DNA from: Biscogniauxia marginata
Lineage: Eukaryota > Ascomycota > Sordariomycetes > Xylariales > Xylariaceae
NCBI GenBank assembly: GCA_022695795.1
Contig: MU404159.1
Coordinates: 5,711 to 69,710 of the forward strand
Direction: 5' to 3'
Length of the DNA: 64,000 nucleotides
The translations under genes and the position numbers were made by a program. Below are positions 1 through 10,763 of this stretch, piece after piece. Under the pieces are notes generated by a model, which searched no databases, was not told the origin of the DNA, and worked only from the letters and a program-made list of their open reading frames with translations. The first letter of the stretch is position 1. Each line of letters starts with the position of its first letter.

Positions 1-114
1 CACTTTATTTAAATTATAACACTTTATTTAAATTATAACACTTTATTTAAATTATAACACTTTATTTAAATTATAACACTTTATTTAAATTATAACACTT
101 TATTTAAATTATAA
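1..114. repeat. 19-bp tandem array, 6 copies, cut by window edge
   Basis: Six head-to-tail perfect copies of the 19-bp unit CACTTTATTTAAATTATAA run from the first base of the window to about 114, so the array probably continues to the left. It lies in the RIP-degraded flank. Perfect identity in otherwise heavily mutated DNA suggests recent amplification after RIP, or an assembly artefact. Confidence 0.9.
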
Positions 115-1314
115 TATAAAAACTTTTTAAAAATCCGATTTTGTTTACGTTTTTTTAAAATTAATTATTTAATTTTAACTTATTTCTTTTAAAATAAAGT
201 TAACTTTAACTTTTTTAAATGTTAAAAAGTTTTAAATATTATTTTTTTTGTGGCGAATACCTTATTTAACATAAATAATAAATTTTTATTATTAATATTC
301 TTTTTTATAAAATAATTTAAAGTATAATAATTATTTTTATTATATTTTTTAATACTTCTTTTTATCTTTTTTACGTTAATTTATATCGATTTATTTTATT
401 TTTTTAAAGCGAACTTAATATTTTTTCATTTTTTTTCTTTTAAGTTTAAATTTTTTATTATTTAAAATTTTTAGTCTTTTTTTTAAAAAAATTAATTTAA
501 GCCGAATTTAAAATTAATATCTTTTTTACGATTAAATTAACTTAATTTCGAAAGCTTCGAAGTCGAAATAAGCTTTTCTTTTTTCGATAAAATATTAAAA
601 TTAATTTACTTTTTATATAATAAAAAAGAATTTTTTATTTAAATTTAAAATAAAGCCTCGTTTAAAATATATTAATTTAATAATTTTATTAAATAAAATT
701 CTTAAAATATAATTTTAAAAAGTAATTTTAAATTATTAAACGATTTTTTTTTAATTAAAAAGCTCGATTAAATATTAAAATATATCCTTTTAATATTTAA
801 GTTTTTATATTTTTAACGTTTTTATATTTTTTATTAAATCATAAAAACGCTTTTTTAACGCGTAAATATAACTAAGTTAATCGTTTTTTAAATTTATTTA
901 TTTAATAATATTAACTTTTTATTAATATTACGTTTAAGCTTTTTTAATTAAATTTTTATAATAAATTTTAATATATATTTTTATTTTTATTATATAATAT
1001 AAATTTATTAAAATAAATAAAATTAATTGTTATTAAAGTTTTTAATATTATAAAAAAGGTTCGTTTTAAAATTTATTTAAAGGTTTAAACGAGTTTATTT
1101 TTATTATTTGGGGGCCTTTATTTTAGTTTTTTATTAAGGGGTTTACAAGGTAAACCTCTTAGTGATTTTCTCTTGTTCTTGTCGTTATCGAAGTCGTCTA
1201 GGTTTAAAGCTTTTTTAGTTAAGCGAGACGGCGAGGGGGGTCCTTTTATTCTTACTTCTTTATTTACTTTTAACATAATTAATCCTATATAAAAAATGTT
1301 AAATTATATATAAA

Positions 1315-1719
1315 TGTTACGAGACTCCTAAAATGAGGAAACGCGTGCCACGCACGTGACCCCATCGACTAGGTGAATAGTGAGTAGAGCAACCTACGAT
1401 TCGACTATTTACTAAATATGTGAATAATAGGTGGGGCAACCTACGATTTAATTATTCAATTAATTATATAAAAAGAAAGACAAGTATAAATAAATTGGAA
1501 TTTCTTTGTGTAATTAGTTTCTCGTTTTTTAACTATTAATTTAAGACTATAGTTACTCTTTAATACTATAATGAGAATACCTTAAAACCTCTTTAACGAA
1601 TAACTATTATAAAATACTTGAATTAATCTTAACCCATTATTACCTTTAAATCAAGAAAACCTAATACGTACTTACTTATAAAGTCAACTAACTAAGAACA
1701 CACAAGGAGGTTCGTCACA
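1315..1719 (+). repeat. 5' LTR
   Basis: 405-bp repeat starting TGTTACGAGACTCC and ending in TTCGTCACA. It pairs with 8497-8901 along its whole length, with differences mainly C/T and G/A. A TATA-like stretch lies near 1460-1470. The sequence after 1719 should hold the primer-binding site but is too RIP-altered to assign a tRNA. Confidence 0.92.
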
Positions 1720-2149
1720 TTTTAATAGCTCCTTAATTAATGTTTAACATTAGTTTAAGAAAGGAAGGGATTTTTAGTTAAACCGTTTTAAGACAAGCAT
1801 GCCCCTTAAAACCAAAGAGTAACAAAAAAAGAAACAAGTAAAAAAATAATAGTTAATAAGCTTTTAAACGAAAGCTTTAAGTCTTTTTACGGTATAATTA
1901 AAAGGTTTAAAGGAACCAACATAAGAATCCATTATAATTGTAGCTAAAAAAGAATCACAAGAGGACATCTCAGAAGATCAATAAGAAGAAGCATTTAAAA
2001 AAGAAGAAAAAGAGAAGAAAGAAATACCTAAAAAAGAAAACAAATAAGCAAAATAACCCCTACCTCTTAAAGATAAGTAACTACCCTCAAATAATAATAA
2101 CCCTAATAACTTAAATGACGAAAACAATATAATAACCCCCGACGTAAAA

Positions 2150-2920
2150 GGTTTTAAATTAATTATATTTAATAGATATAATGGGTTAAACGATTTAAAG
2201 GGATTTTTGATTTAAGCTAGAACCTATTTACGGTTTTATCATGAAACGATTACCATTGAGGAATAAAAGGTTTTCACGGTATTTCAGCTCCTTACCGGAA
2301 CCGTCTTAACCTGGTTTTAACTAGTGTTAAAGGATTATCTAGAAAACAGGTTAAACGCCTAAGAAGACACGAAGAAAGTCTTTAAAAACTATAAAGAGTT
2401 TGAAAAACAATTTAGGTTTATATTCGGCAATTTAATCCTTAAGTAATAAGTCGAAGCTTGATTTTATAAATTACGATAAAACAAGAAAGCTTTAAATTAT
2501 GTTGTTAAATTCAAAAAACTCGCAAGCTAGTTATAACTACCTATTAAAAGCCTATATTACTTATTTTATTAAGGATTAAAGAACTATATAAAGGATGAGT
2601 TATACAAAATAAACTTGTATAAAGAAAGGAACCCAGGAAAGTTTAATGACTACGTTATAATGATAATTACCATTAATAACGAGAATTTTAAACGGTACCT
2701 TAAAAAGAAAAAAACGGTATAACGAAAGAATAAAAATTAGCTGAAGGGAAGAAATCATAAAAGCGGTATTAAAACCAGGAAAAGCACTAAAACTAAGTCA
2801 AACCTTATCGAAATCAACGTTATTTAAAAAGAACAAAAAAACGAGACAAATTAACTATTAAGTGTTTTAATTATAAAAAGAAAGGACATTATAAAAACGA
2901 GTATTAAAGTTTTAAGAAAC
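2150..2920 (+). pseudogene. Gag remnant with degenerate CCHC zinc knuckle
   Basis: Reading through stop codons, 2150-2720 gives a typical fungal gypsy Gag capsid region, with recognisable blocks such as LLTGTVLTWF and YKEFEKQFRFIFGN. At about 2858-2910 a zinc-knuckle outline follows in which the first Cys and the His (GHY) survive while later Cys codons have become Tyr codons, as G-to-A change would produce. Gag would have packaged the element RNA; it is dead here because of many TAA/TAG codons. Confidence 0.85.
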
Positions 2921-4299
2921 AAGAGCTAAAAACAGAAAGGATTTCTTAACTTGAGAAAAGAGTCGCCAAAATAAGGGTTTAATTCGAAAATAACGAAGAA
3001 ATAAACTAAGTATTTATTATTAGTACTATTAAGGTAGAAAAAATTAAGGAGACCCTTGTAAAAGGAGTCTGTAAATCTTATTAAATTAACCGTAAGAACT
3101 GTTTAAAGAATAACCACTTATATCTAGGATATCTTACATTAAAATAAGCCAAATAAAGATATAACGAAAGCGAATTACTATATATGTGCGATAACTACAA
3201 GCTAAGATACGACTTAAGAATTAAGTTAAACCATAGTAATCTACATTAAAGTTATTATAAAAACGATAAATGCGAAACTTATTAAGGAAAAAGCCAGTAT
3301 AATAGCCTAAACTAGAGGTTTTATATAGATAATAATTGCAATGTTTATTAGAGTTCAAGGGAACATATATCGTTATATTAAAGCTTTTATATTAACGACG
3401 CCTATTAAATATATAAAAGTTTTAAAGATAAAGCCGGTTACTATTTTTAAGAACTAGAAAGTGACGACATGAAAGAAAATGAATGCATTTACGATAACAC
3501 CCCGCGTTAGCTACATTACTTTAAAGTATGTTATCTTTACCTAAACTCCGAAAGAAGCTACGAAGTAATGGCTAAAGATTGCATATATTACATCTTAATA
3601 CTATGCGATATATACAACTTACTCGGAGCAGGTTTTAAAAAAGACGAGATTAAAGAAGAATTATGGGAATTATAAAAATAACTATATTTTCCATAATAGC
3701 TCGAAGAACGAACTAAATACGATATTAATCTATTAGCTCTATAAAAAAACACTTAATAAAGTAGTAAGTAAAAACACGCGCGACTAAAAGGGGCTATAAA
3801 CGAATTATTAAAACATACCTCAAAAAAAAAAGGAAACTCCTAGAAATTAATATAAACCTAAAGGGAGATATCGAAATACCTTTAATAAATAAACTCAAGA
3901 ATTACTCCTTTTATTTAAGGATAATTTAGAACTTTAAAAAATTCCGAGTTAATAAAACGGACTTAAGCTATAAAAAGGCTCTCAAAAAAGAATTAAAGTT
4001 TTAATGTATAAAGTTTTACATAAAGGATAAACCTCTCACTCCTTATTATATAAAGAGAAATTAAAAAGATTGTTTAAGTAATGATTACTAGAAACACGTT
4101 CTTATAAAAGCCTAAGAATGGAAAGACATTTAGGCTATAATAACTAAAAAAAAACCAAAAAAGAAGGGACGTGAAAAACTAAAAAACGGTAAAAGCTCTC
4201 GCTAGTAAAGCAGCGAGAAGCCATAAATAATAAGTCTTTATATAAAATCCAGTCGGGACTTAATAACACTATTATAACTAAAGTTAAGTATAATAAAAA

Positions 4300-7200
4300 G
4301 AAGTATAAAGCCTTAATAAATTTAAAAGCAAATAAAAGCTATATTTTAATAAAGGTAGCTTAAAAAGATAAAATACTATAAGTATACAAACAAAGTCTAT
4401 ATAAGTTATAAAACTTTAAAAGAAGTATATTTAATTACGAAAATAGTAAGGTGTTAAGAGAAACAATTCCTTTTTTAATAACTATTTAAAGATATCTTAA
4501 ACAAGTCATCCTTAATATTATACACATATTAAATCATAATATGATCTTAGGAATAAATTAACTTAAAAAAAGCAATTTACGAATAAATTTCGAGATAAAC
4601 ACGCTTTATTAAGATTAAAAATAAAAGGAGTTAACTACTACGAGTTACGAGATAAGTACCGCAAATAACTCTAAAGAAACGAATATAAAAACGAAATATA
4701 TCGCCTATATAATTCGAGTAACTAAGCTTAAAGATCTAATGAAAAGAGTACCACGTAAGTACCTTCGTTTTCACAAATTGTTTAAAAATAAAATAAAAGA
4801 AGAATTACTAGAACATAGTTAGTGGAATTACTAAATTCACTTTAAAGAAGAAAAATAACTAAAATTATTTCCGGTATATTTTATAAATCAAGAAAAATAA
4901 AGAGCATTATATAAGGGAATTTAGGAAGATCTTGATAAAAGATATATTCAGGAATCCGAATTCTCGTTAAAATACCCGGTAATTATAATATCTAAAGTCG
5001 ATAAAAACGGGAAATAACATGTCGATAAAAAAGGAAATCTAGTATAGTGACGAGTAATTAATTATTAACATCTTAATAAAATAACCAAGAAAAACGAATA
5101 CTCGTTATTACTAATAAAACTCATAAAAAGACAAATTAGTAAAGCTTAAATCTTTATAATACTAAACCTTCGTAATAAATATTATATAATTAAAATGGCT
5201 AAGAAACACGAATAATATATAACCTTTCGAATAATATATAACCTTTCGAATAATATATAACCTTTCGAATAATATATAACCTTTCGAATAATATATAACC
5301 TTTCGAATAATATATAGACATTATAAATATAAGGTTATACCATTTAGACTTATTAACGCACTTACTACATTTTAACATATAATTATAATAGTTCTTTATA
5401 AGTTTCTAAATAAATTTATATTCGTTTATTTAAACGATATATTAATTTACTTAAAAAACAAGAAGGAATATAAGGAACATGTAAAGCAGGTATTAAAAGC
5501 CCTGGAAAAGGCAAACCTACTTATTTATCCGACTAAAAGTAAATAACATATTAAGAAATTAAACTATTTAGGGTTTATAATAAGTTTAAGAGAGATTTGC
5601 ATTTAAAAAGGAAAAATAACAATAGTTAAGAATTAGCTAGAACCTAAGAATGTTATAAACATACGCGCATTTCTTAGCTTTATTAATTATATTAAACAAC
5701 TTATTAAAGATTTTAGGCGTATCGCTAAACTATTAATGGAACTAATTACCCTAATAAAAACAAAAGAGGCTTTCTATTTTATTGAAGAAGCTAAACAGGC
5801 TTTTTAATAACTAAAAGAAATTATAATTAGTGAGGTTATATGTAAACTTTTAAATGAAAATAAAAAGAAACGACTAAAGACAAACGCTTTAAATTTCGCT
5901 ATTAAAGCAGTCCTGGAGTAATTAGAAAATAATAAGAAATGGTACTTAGTTACGTACTTATCTAAAGTATTATATAGTGCTAAATTAAACTATTAAATCT
6001 ATAATAAAAAACTATTAATAGTTATTAAAGCACTAAAGGAATGAGAACCATGGCTTAACGAAACCAAGAAACCTATTAATATTTATTTAAATCATAAAAA
6101 CCTTACATAATTTATAACAATATAAACGCTTAATTAAAGACATAAGCGTTAGATAATTTTCTTGTTTAAGTTTAATTTTAGAATCTAGTATATTAGGGGA
6201 AAGGAAAATATTTAAATAAATCTTCTTAGTAAAAAGGGAGATTATGAATCAAAAATCAATAAAAGAGATATTTAAATATTTAAATAACAGAATAACGGAT
6301 TAGTTATATTAGTTTATATGCGAATTAACATAGGAGATTAGAAATAACGGTTTAAGGAAAATTATAATTAAAAGGAAAAACAATTATAATCTTAACAAGG
6401 ATTTAACGACGAACTTTTTTCGTATAAGGAAAAGGTATATATATTAGAACGAATACAAGACGAATTCGTTAAAGAATTTTACGAACATCCTTTACATAGT
6501 TATTAAGGGATTTTCAAAACAATAAAACGACTTTAAAAAGAATTCAACTTTCCAAGAATATAATAAATAGTTAAAAGAATTATGAAGAATTATAACATTT
6601 ATAATAAAGCTAAAGTATTACGATATAAACCATATAAATTATTATAATTAACTTAGATACTTAACAAAATATGGAATATAATTGTATGGGACTTCGTAGT
6701 AAAACTTTTAGAGTTAAAGGATCTTATTATAGGAGTACCTTATAACAGTATATAGGTAATTGTTAATAGACTCACGAAATATGCCTACTTCTTACTATTT
6801 AACGAATTAAGCATAGTAAAATAGTTAACTTTTAGTTTTTTAAGAGAATACGTTAATAAACATGGGCTATTAAAACGCGTTGTTTTAGATAAAGATAAAT
6901 TATTTACGTTAAAATTTTGGATTAACCTAATAAAACGAATAAGAATTAAACAAAAATTATTTATAACGTATTACCTTTAAACAAACGGGTAAATAAAAAA
7001 ACTAAACTAAATAATAAAACAATATTTACGAAGCTATATTAATTAAGAAATAAATAACTAGGTAAAATTACTATTAATAGCTTAAATAGCATATAACATT
7101 TCGATTAACGAAAACATAAAAATATTATTACATAAGGCAATGTACGGGTAAAAAGTAGAAGTCCAAAAACAATTAATTAAACTCACGAAAGCACCAAGAA

Positions 7201-7760
7201 TCGAAATAGAGGCCCCGAAAACAGAAGTACTATTCGAAAAGATCTAGGTAGTATAATAACGGCTACAAAAAGAATTACAATTCATTTAGGACAGAATAAC
7301 AAAATACTATAATAAAAAAAGAATTAAAGGACTAATTTTTAAGAGAGGAGACATGATTTACTTGCTTTATTAACGACAAAGCGTAATATTAAAAACACCT
7401 TAAATTAAAACAAAGCGACTTAATAAAAAACTTAAATTCAAGAAATTAAAACTATATAAGATTAAAAAGGTTATTTCGAAAATTAATTATAAACTAGTAT
7501 TACTAAAAAGATCTAAAATACATCTTATATTTCATGTTTTACTTTTAAAACTAGCATTAAATAACGCCGTGCTAAAAAACCAACTAAAATTTAAAGAAAA
7601 CCCTAATAAGTACGAAATAAAAAAGATACTAAATTTAAAATAGGTCGAAAGTTAGTTATAGTATTTAGTTAAGTGGGAGGGTTATCCACCGAAAAAAAAC
7701 ACTTAAGAACCACTTAAGCACTTAAAAAACCTAACAAATAAAATTAAAGATTTTTACCGC
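4300..7760 (+). pseudogene. Pol remnant: protease, RT, RNase H, integrase, chromodomain
   Basis: Degraded polyprotein read through stops. The protease active-site region is at about 4309-4332, with the catalytic Asp codon changed to Asn and the following Ser and Gly also altered. The RT catalytic box at about 5418-5450 reads FVYLNDILIY, so the second-position Asp of the usual DD pair is Asn. RNase H is at about 5870-6110. The integrase zinc-binding region is at about 6455-6620 and the core, including a WDFVVKL block, at about 6690-6800. The C-terminal block at about 7635-7745 contains YLVKWEGYPP, diagnostic of an integrase chromodomain that in chromoviruses directs insertion to heterochromatin. 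A 19-bp tandem array interrupts the RT at 5209-5316. Confidence 0.9.
5209..5316. repeat. 19-bp tandem array inside the RT domain
   Basis: Five full copies and one partial copy of the 19-bp unit CGAATAATATATAACCTTT occur back to back. They lie between the KHE and RHYKYKV portions of reverse transcriptase, where one copy fits the normal protein spacing. The extra copies add a length that is not a multiple of three, so the array also shifts the frame. The copies are identical although the surrounding sequence is RIP-mutated. Confidence 0.92.
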
Positions 7761-7859
7761 TAAAATCTAAACCGGCCAGGAAAGCCTAGACGTCGAAATT
7801 TTAATCTTGCTAAGAAGAATCAAAAAAGAAAAAAGGGTAGGTTTTAGAAGCAGGTAAAC

Positions 7860-8391
7860 TCTATAAAAATTTAAATTAACGTTGCGATCTTTTTACACGT
7901 TACGATTCTTTAATAAAACGTTTTTATTCTTCTTTTTTACGCTTAACGCGCTTTAAATTCTTTATGGAATTAAGACCCCGAGTAATCATTTTACGTAGCT
8001 TGCTTAACTACAATTTATATTTAGTCTTAAGGCGTAAAATACGATTTATAACTACCTCCTTAACAACATAAGTAACTTTATAATGGGATTCCGCTTCTTT
8101 AAGCTTAGCTTTAACCTTTTAAAACTGCTTTGTAATTTTAGCCACGTTTTTTCGTAAAATACTAAACACGTCACATCGCGATCGACTTAATCTTATGCAT
8201 TCCATATAACGATTAAAATCTTTTAAAGTAATATAATCTTTTTTATTACACTCGTAATAGGAATAAGCTATTTCTTTTTTATTATAAAAAGTAACGGAGT
8301 TTAAAAGAATTACCTTGTTTTTAGCTTGTTTTTTAGCTTGACGCGAGATATTAGAATTTTCTTTGCGAAATTTTGTTATACGATGAAACAT
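7860..8391 (-). pseudogene. antisense ORF between pol and 3' LTR (broken)
   Basis: A 90-codon open frame starts with ATG at 8391 and ends at 8119 on the minus strand, opposite to gag-pol. Past that stop the same frame stays coherent to about 7860. It is interrupted by a handful of TAA/TAG codons of the kind C-to-T changes in CAA/CAG glutamine codons would make. The reading is rich in Lys, Arg, Glu and Leu and looks helical or coiled-coil. It begins about 105 bp inside the 3' LTR boundary. The open reading in DNA this damaged suggests a formerly functional antisense gene rather than chance. I do not recognise the product. Confidence 0.5.
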
Positions 8392-8481
8392 TATAAACTA
8401 AGTTAAAGAAGGCTTAAACCTCTTAACAAATTAAAAAGAAGGTTAGCTAACCCTCTTTTTATTTTTGGGATAAAGATTTTC

Positions 8482-8493
8482 AGAGGGGAAGAA
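8482..8493 (+). other. polypurine tract of the gypsy element
   Basis: AGAGGGGAAGAA lies three bases before the 3' LTR start, the usual position of the plus-strand DNA priming tract. Its G run has survived RIP, perhaps because it lacks the CpA/TpG dinucleotides that RIP targets. Confidence 0.7.
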
Positions 8494-8496
8494 TAA

Positions 8497-8901
8497 TGTT
8501 ATAAGACTCCTAAAATGAGGAAACGCGTGTTACGCACGTGACCTCATTGACTAGGTAAATAGTAGGTGGGGTAACTTACGATTCGATTATTTATTAAATA
8601 TGTGAATAGTAAGTGAGGCAACTTACGATTTAACTATTTAGTTAATTATATAAAAAGAAGAACAAGTATAAGTAAATTGGAATTTTCTTGTGTAATTAAT
8701 CTCTCGTTCTTTAATTATTAATTTAAGACTATAGTTACTTTTTGATACTATAGTGAGAGTACCTTGAAACCTCTCTAACGAATAACCATTATGAAATACT
8801 TGAACTAATCTTAACCTATTATTACCTTTAAATCAAGAAAACCTAGTACGTACTCACCTGTGAAGTCAGTTGACTAGGAACACACAGGGAGGTTCGTCAC
8901 A
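8497..8901 (+). repeat. 3' LTR
   Basis: 405-bp copy of the 5' LTR, starting TGTTATAAGACTCC and ending in TTCGTCACA, followed directly by the target duplication ATAAA. Differences from the 5' LTR are mainly C/T and G/A transitions. Confidence 0.92.
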
Positions 8902-8906
8902 ATAAA

Positions 8907-10490
8907 CATAATTAACTTAATTCCTTATTTAAATATTTATAAGGCCTTTTTAAATAAAAGCCCTTATTTTTATTTGTGCTTTAAAGTTAAAATACTTAAT
9001 AAAAAATAAAAATAAAAATAATTAATTAATAAACGCGAATAATATTAATTAAAAAGTTATTTTTATAATTATAATGTTTATTATGATATTTATCGTTAAA
9101 AAAGTTTTATAATTAAATTAATCGCGATATTTTTTAATAAAAAATTAAATAAATATTTATAAGTTATTAATTTATTATTATATTATTTCTTTTAATTTTA
9201 ATTTAATAATATATAATTATTAAAAAAAGTATTAATTTACTTTTTTTGTTATTAAGCTTAATTTTTAACTTAATTATTAAATTATACTTATTTAATTATA
9301 ATTTTTTATAACTTAATAATATACTTATTTTATTAAATAGTTATCTTTTTAAGTTAATAAATAACCTTTTAACGCCGTTTATTAATAATAATATAAGTTA
9401 TTAATATATTTTATATTTTATTAACAAAAATAATATTAAAATTTTAAATTTATTAGTAATATATTTTTAATTATTATTATATTATTTTAAGATAATATTA
9501 AGATTTATATATAATATATAAATAAGTTTATCGTATTTTTATAAAGTTTTTTAAGGTGTTATTTATTAATAGTTTAAATTATATTACTTTTTTTCGATAA
9601 TTAAATTAAAGTTTAATATTTTTTTTATAATTTTATATAAATTTTTAAAATAAAAAGGTATATTAAGTATTCTTAATATAAATAAAAAATTAAGAGTTAT
9701 AAAAAATAAACGAGTTATTATTTAATATAACTTTTTTAATAAATCTTTTAAGTAAATTTATTAATTTATAAGGTTTTAAAAACCGCGAGTTATATTAAGA
9801 CATTAAAAATCGTATTAAAATAATAAAGAACCTTATAATAATTAAATTAAATTAAATTAAATTATATAATAAAAATTTAATAGATTTTTAATAACTTAAA
9901 TAAATAATTTTAATTTCGTTATAATTACTTTTAAGTTTTATAACGATAAAAATTTTTTAATTTTTAATATGTAAAATAATAAAAAAGTTTAAGTTTAAGT
10001 TTATTAAGAGTTAAAAAGGGTTATATATCTTTATTAATAACTTTTTTTAAGTTTTAATTTAGAAATTAATTCTTTTAATTCTTTTTTTACTTATATATTA
10101 AAGGTTTTTATTAATAAAGATATAAATAATTTAATAATAAGATTTTTTATATTAAGTGTTTAAAAAATAAATAATTAAAGTATAAAAAGTGAATTATTAA
10201 TAAAGCTTAAAAATAAAGTAATTATAAATAATTTTAATAAAAAAGTAAAAAGTTTAAAATATTAATAAAAGTTTTATTAAAAATATAAATTAATAATATA
10301 ATAAATAAGTATAAAAATATTAAAAATAAAATCGCTTTAAAAATAAAAAGAATTATTTATAATAAAAAGTATTAAGTTTAAAACTAAAATTTATATTTAA
10401 TTAATAATTCTTTTTAGTTTTTAAAGATTTAAAAGTTTAAGTTTTTTTTTAATTTTAATTAAGAATTTAATATTTATTTATATACGTAGT
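8907..10490. other. unidentified RIP-degraded flank
   Basis: This stretch is almost pure A+T and continues the older repeat that the gypsy element was inserted into. A short TTAAA microsatellite occurs at about 9841-9863. No open frame, protein block or terminal repeat could be recognised on either strand. Confidence 0.7.
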
Positions 10491-10763
10491 TATTATCTTG
10501 AGGTAACTACCTCTAACTACAAGTTAATATCATTACATCTTATGTCCTTATTACTAGCCTATTAAAGTGAGGCTCATGACTAACAGTTCTTGGCAGGCTT
10601 GGCAGCGCTTATCCGTGTGACAGGAGGACGCAATGGCTTCCACTGTCAAAAACATGTCTGCCCCCTTTTCTCAAGCACATGCGAGTAAATTTTCCTTCTC
10701 ATCCATCCACCAATTTGCACGTCTATGCTGGCTGACCTAGTCCGTACCTAATGGAAACTGCCT

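Larger units (their letters stand above)
1315..8901 (+). mobile_element. Ty3/gypsy LTR retrotransposon with chromodomain (RIP-dead)
   Basis: Full-length element of about 7.6 kb. Two direct repeats of equal length (405 bp) begin TG and end CA. They are flanked by the 5-bp target duplication ATAAA at 1310-1314 and 8902-8906. Domain order on the + strand is Gag with CCHC knuckle, protease, reverse transcriptase, RNase H, integrase, then chromodomain, which is the Ty3/gypsy chromovirus order. Every domain carries stop codons and transition changes at catalytic residues, so no product can be made. A purine-rich tract (8482-8493) lies just before the 3' LTR. The LTRs differ mainly by transitions, so their divergence cannot be used to date the insertion. 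A separate antisense ORF lies between the chromodomain and the 3' LTR. Confidence 0.93.
1..10490. repeat. AT-rich RIP-mutated repeat island
   Basis: The whole stretch is overwhelmingly A+T, with stop codons in every frame, and changes sharply to ordinary mixed-base sequence near 10490. Recognisable retroelement codons inside it are altered almost only by C-to-T or G-to-A transitions, the signature of repeat-induced point mutation in ascomycetes. It contains a nested gypsy element (1315-8901). The flanks, 1-1309 and 8907-10490, are more degraded than the element and I could not identify what they were. Such islands are usually heterochromatic; that part is inference. Confidence 0.9.

Noticed and set aside
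1..10490. Centromere or telomere interpretation of the AT-rich island
   Set aside because: No telomeric repeats are present, and a single 10-kb island with one retroelement is not enough to call a centromere.
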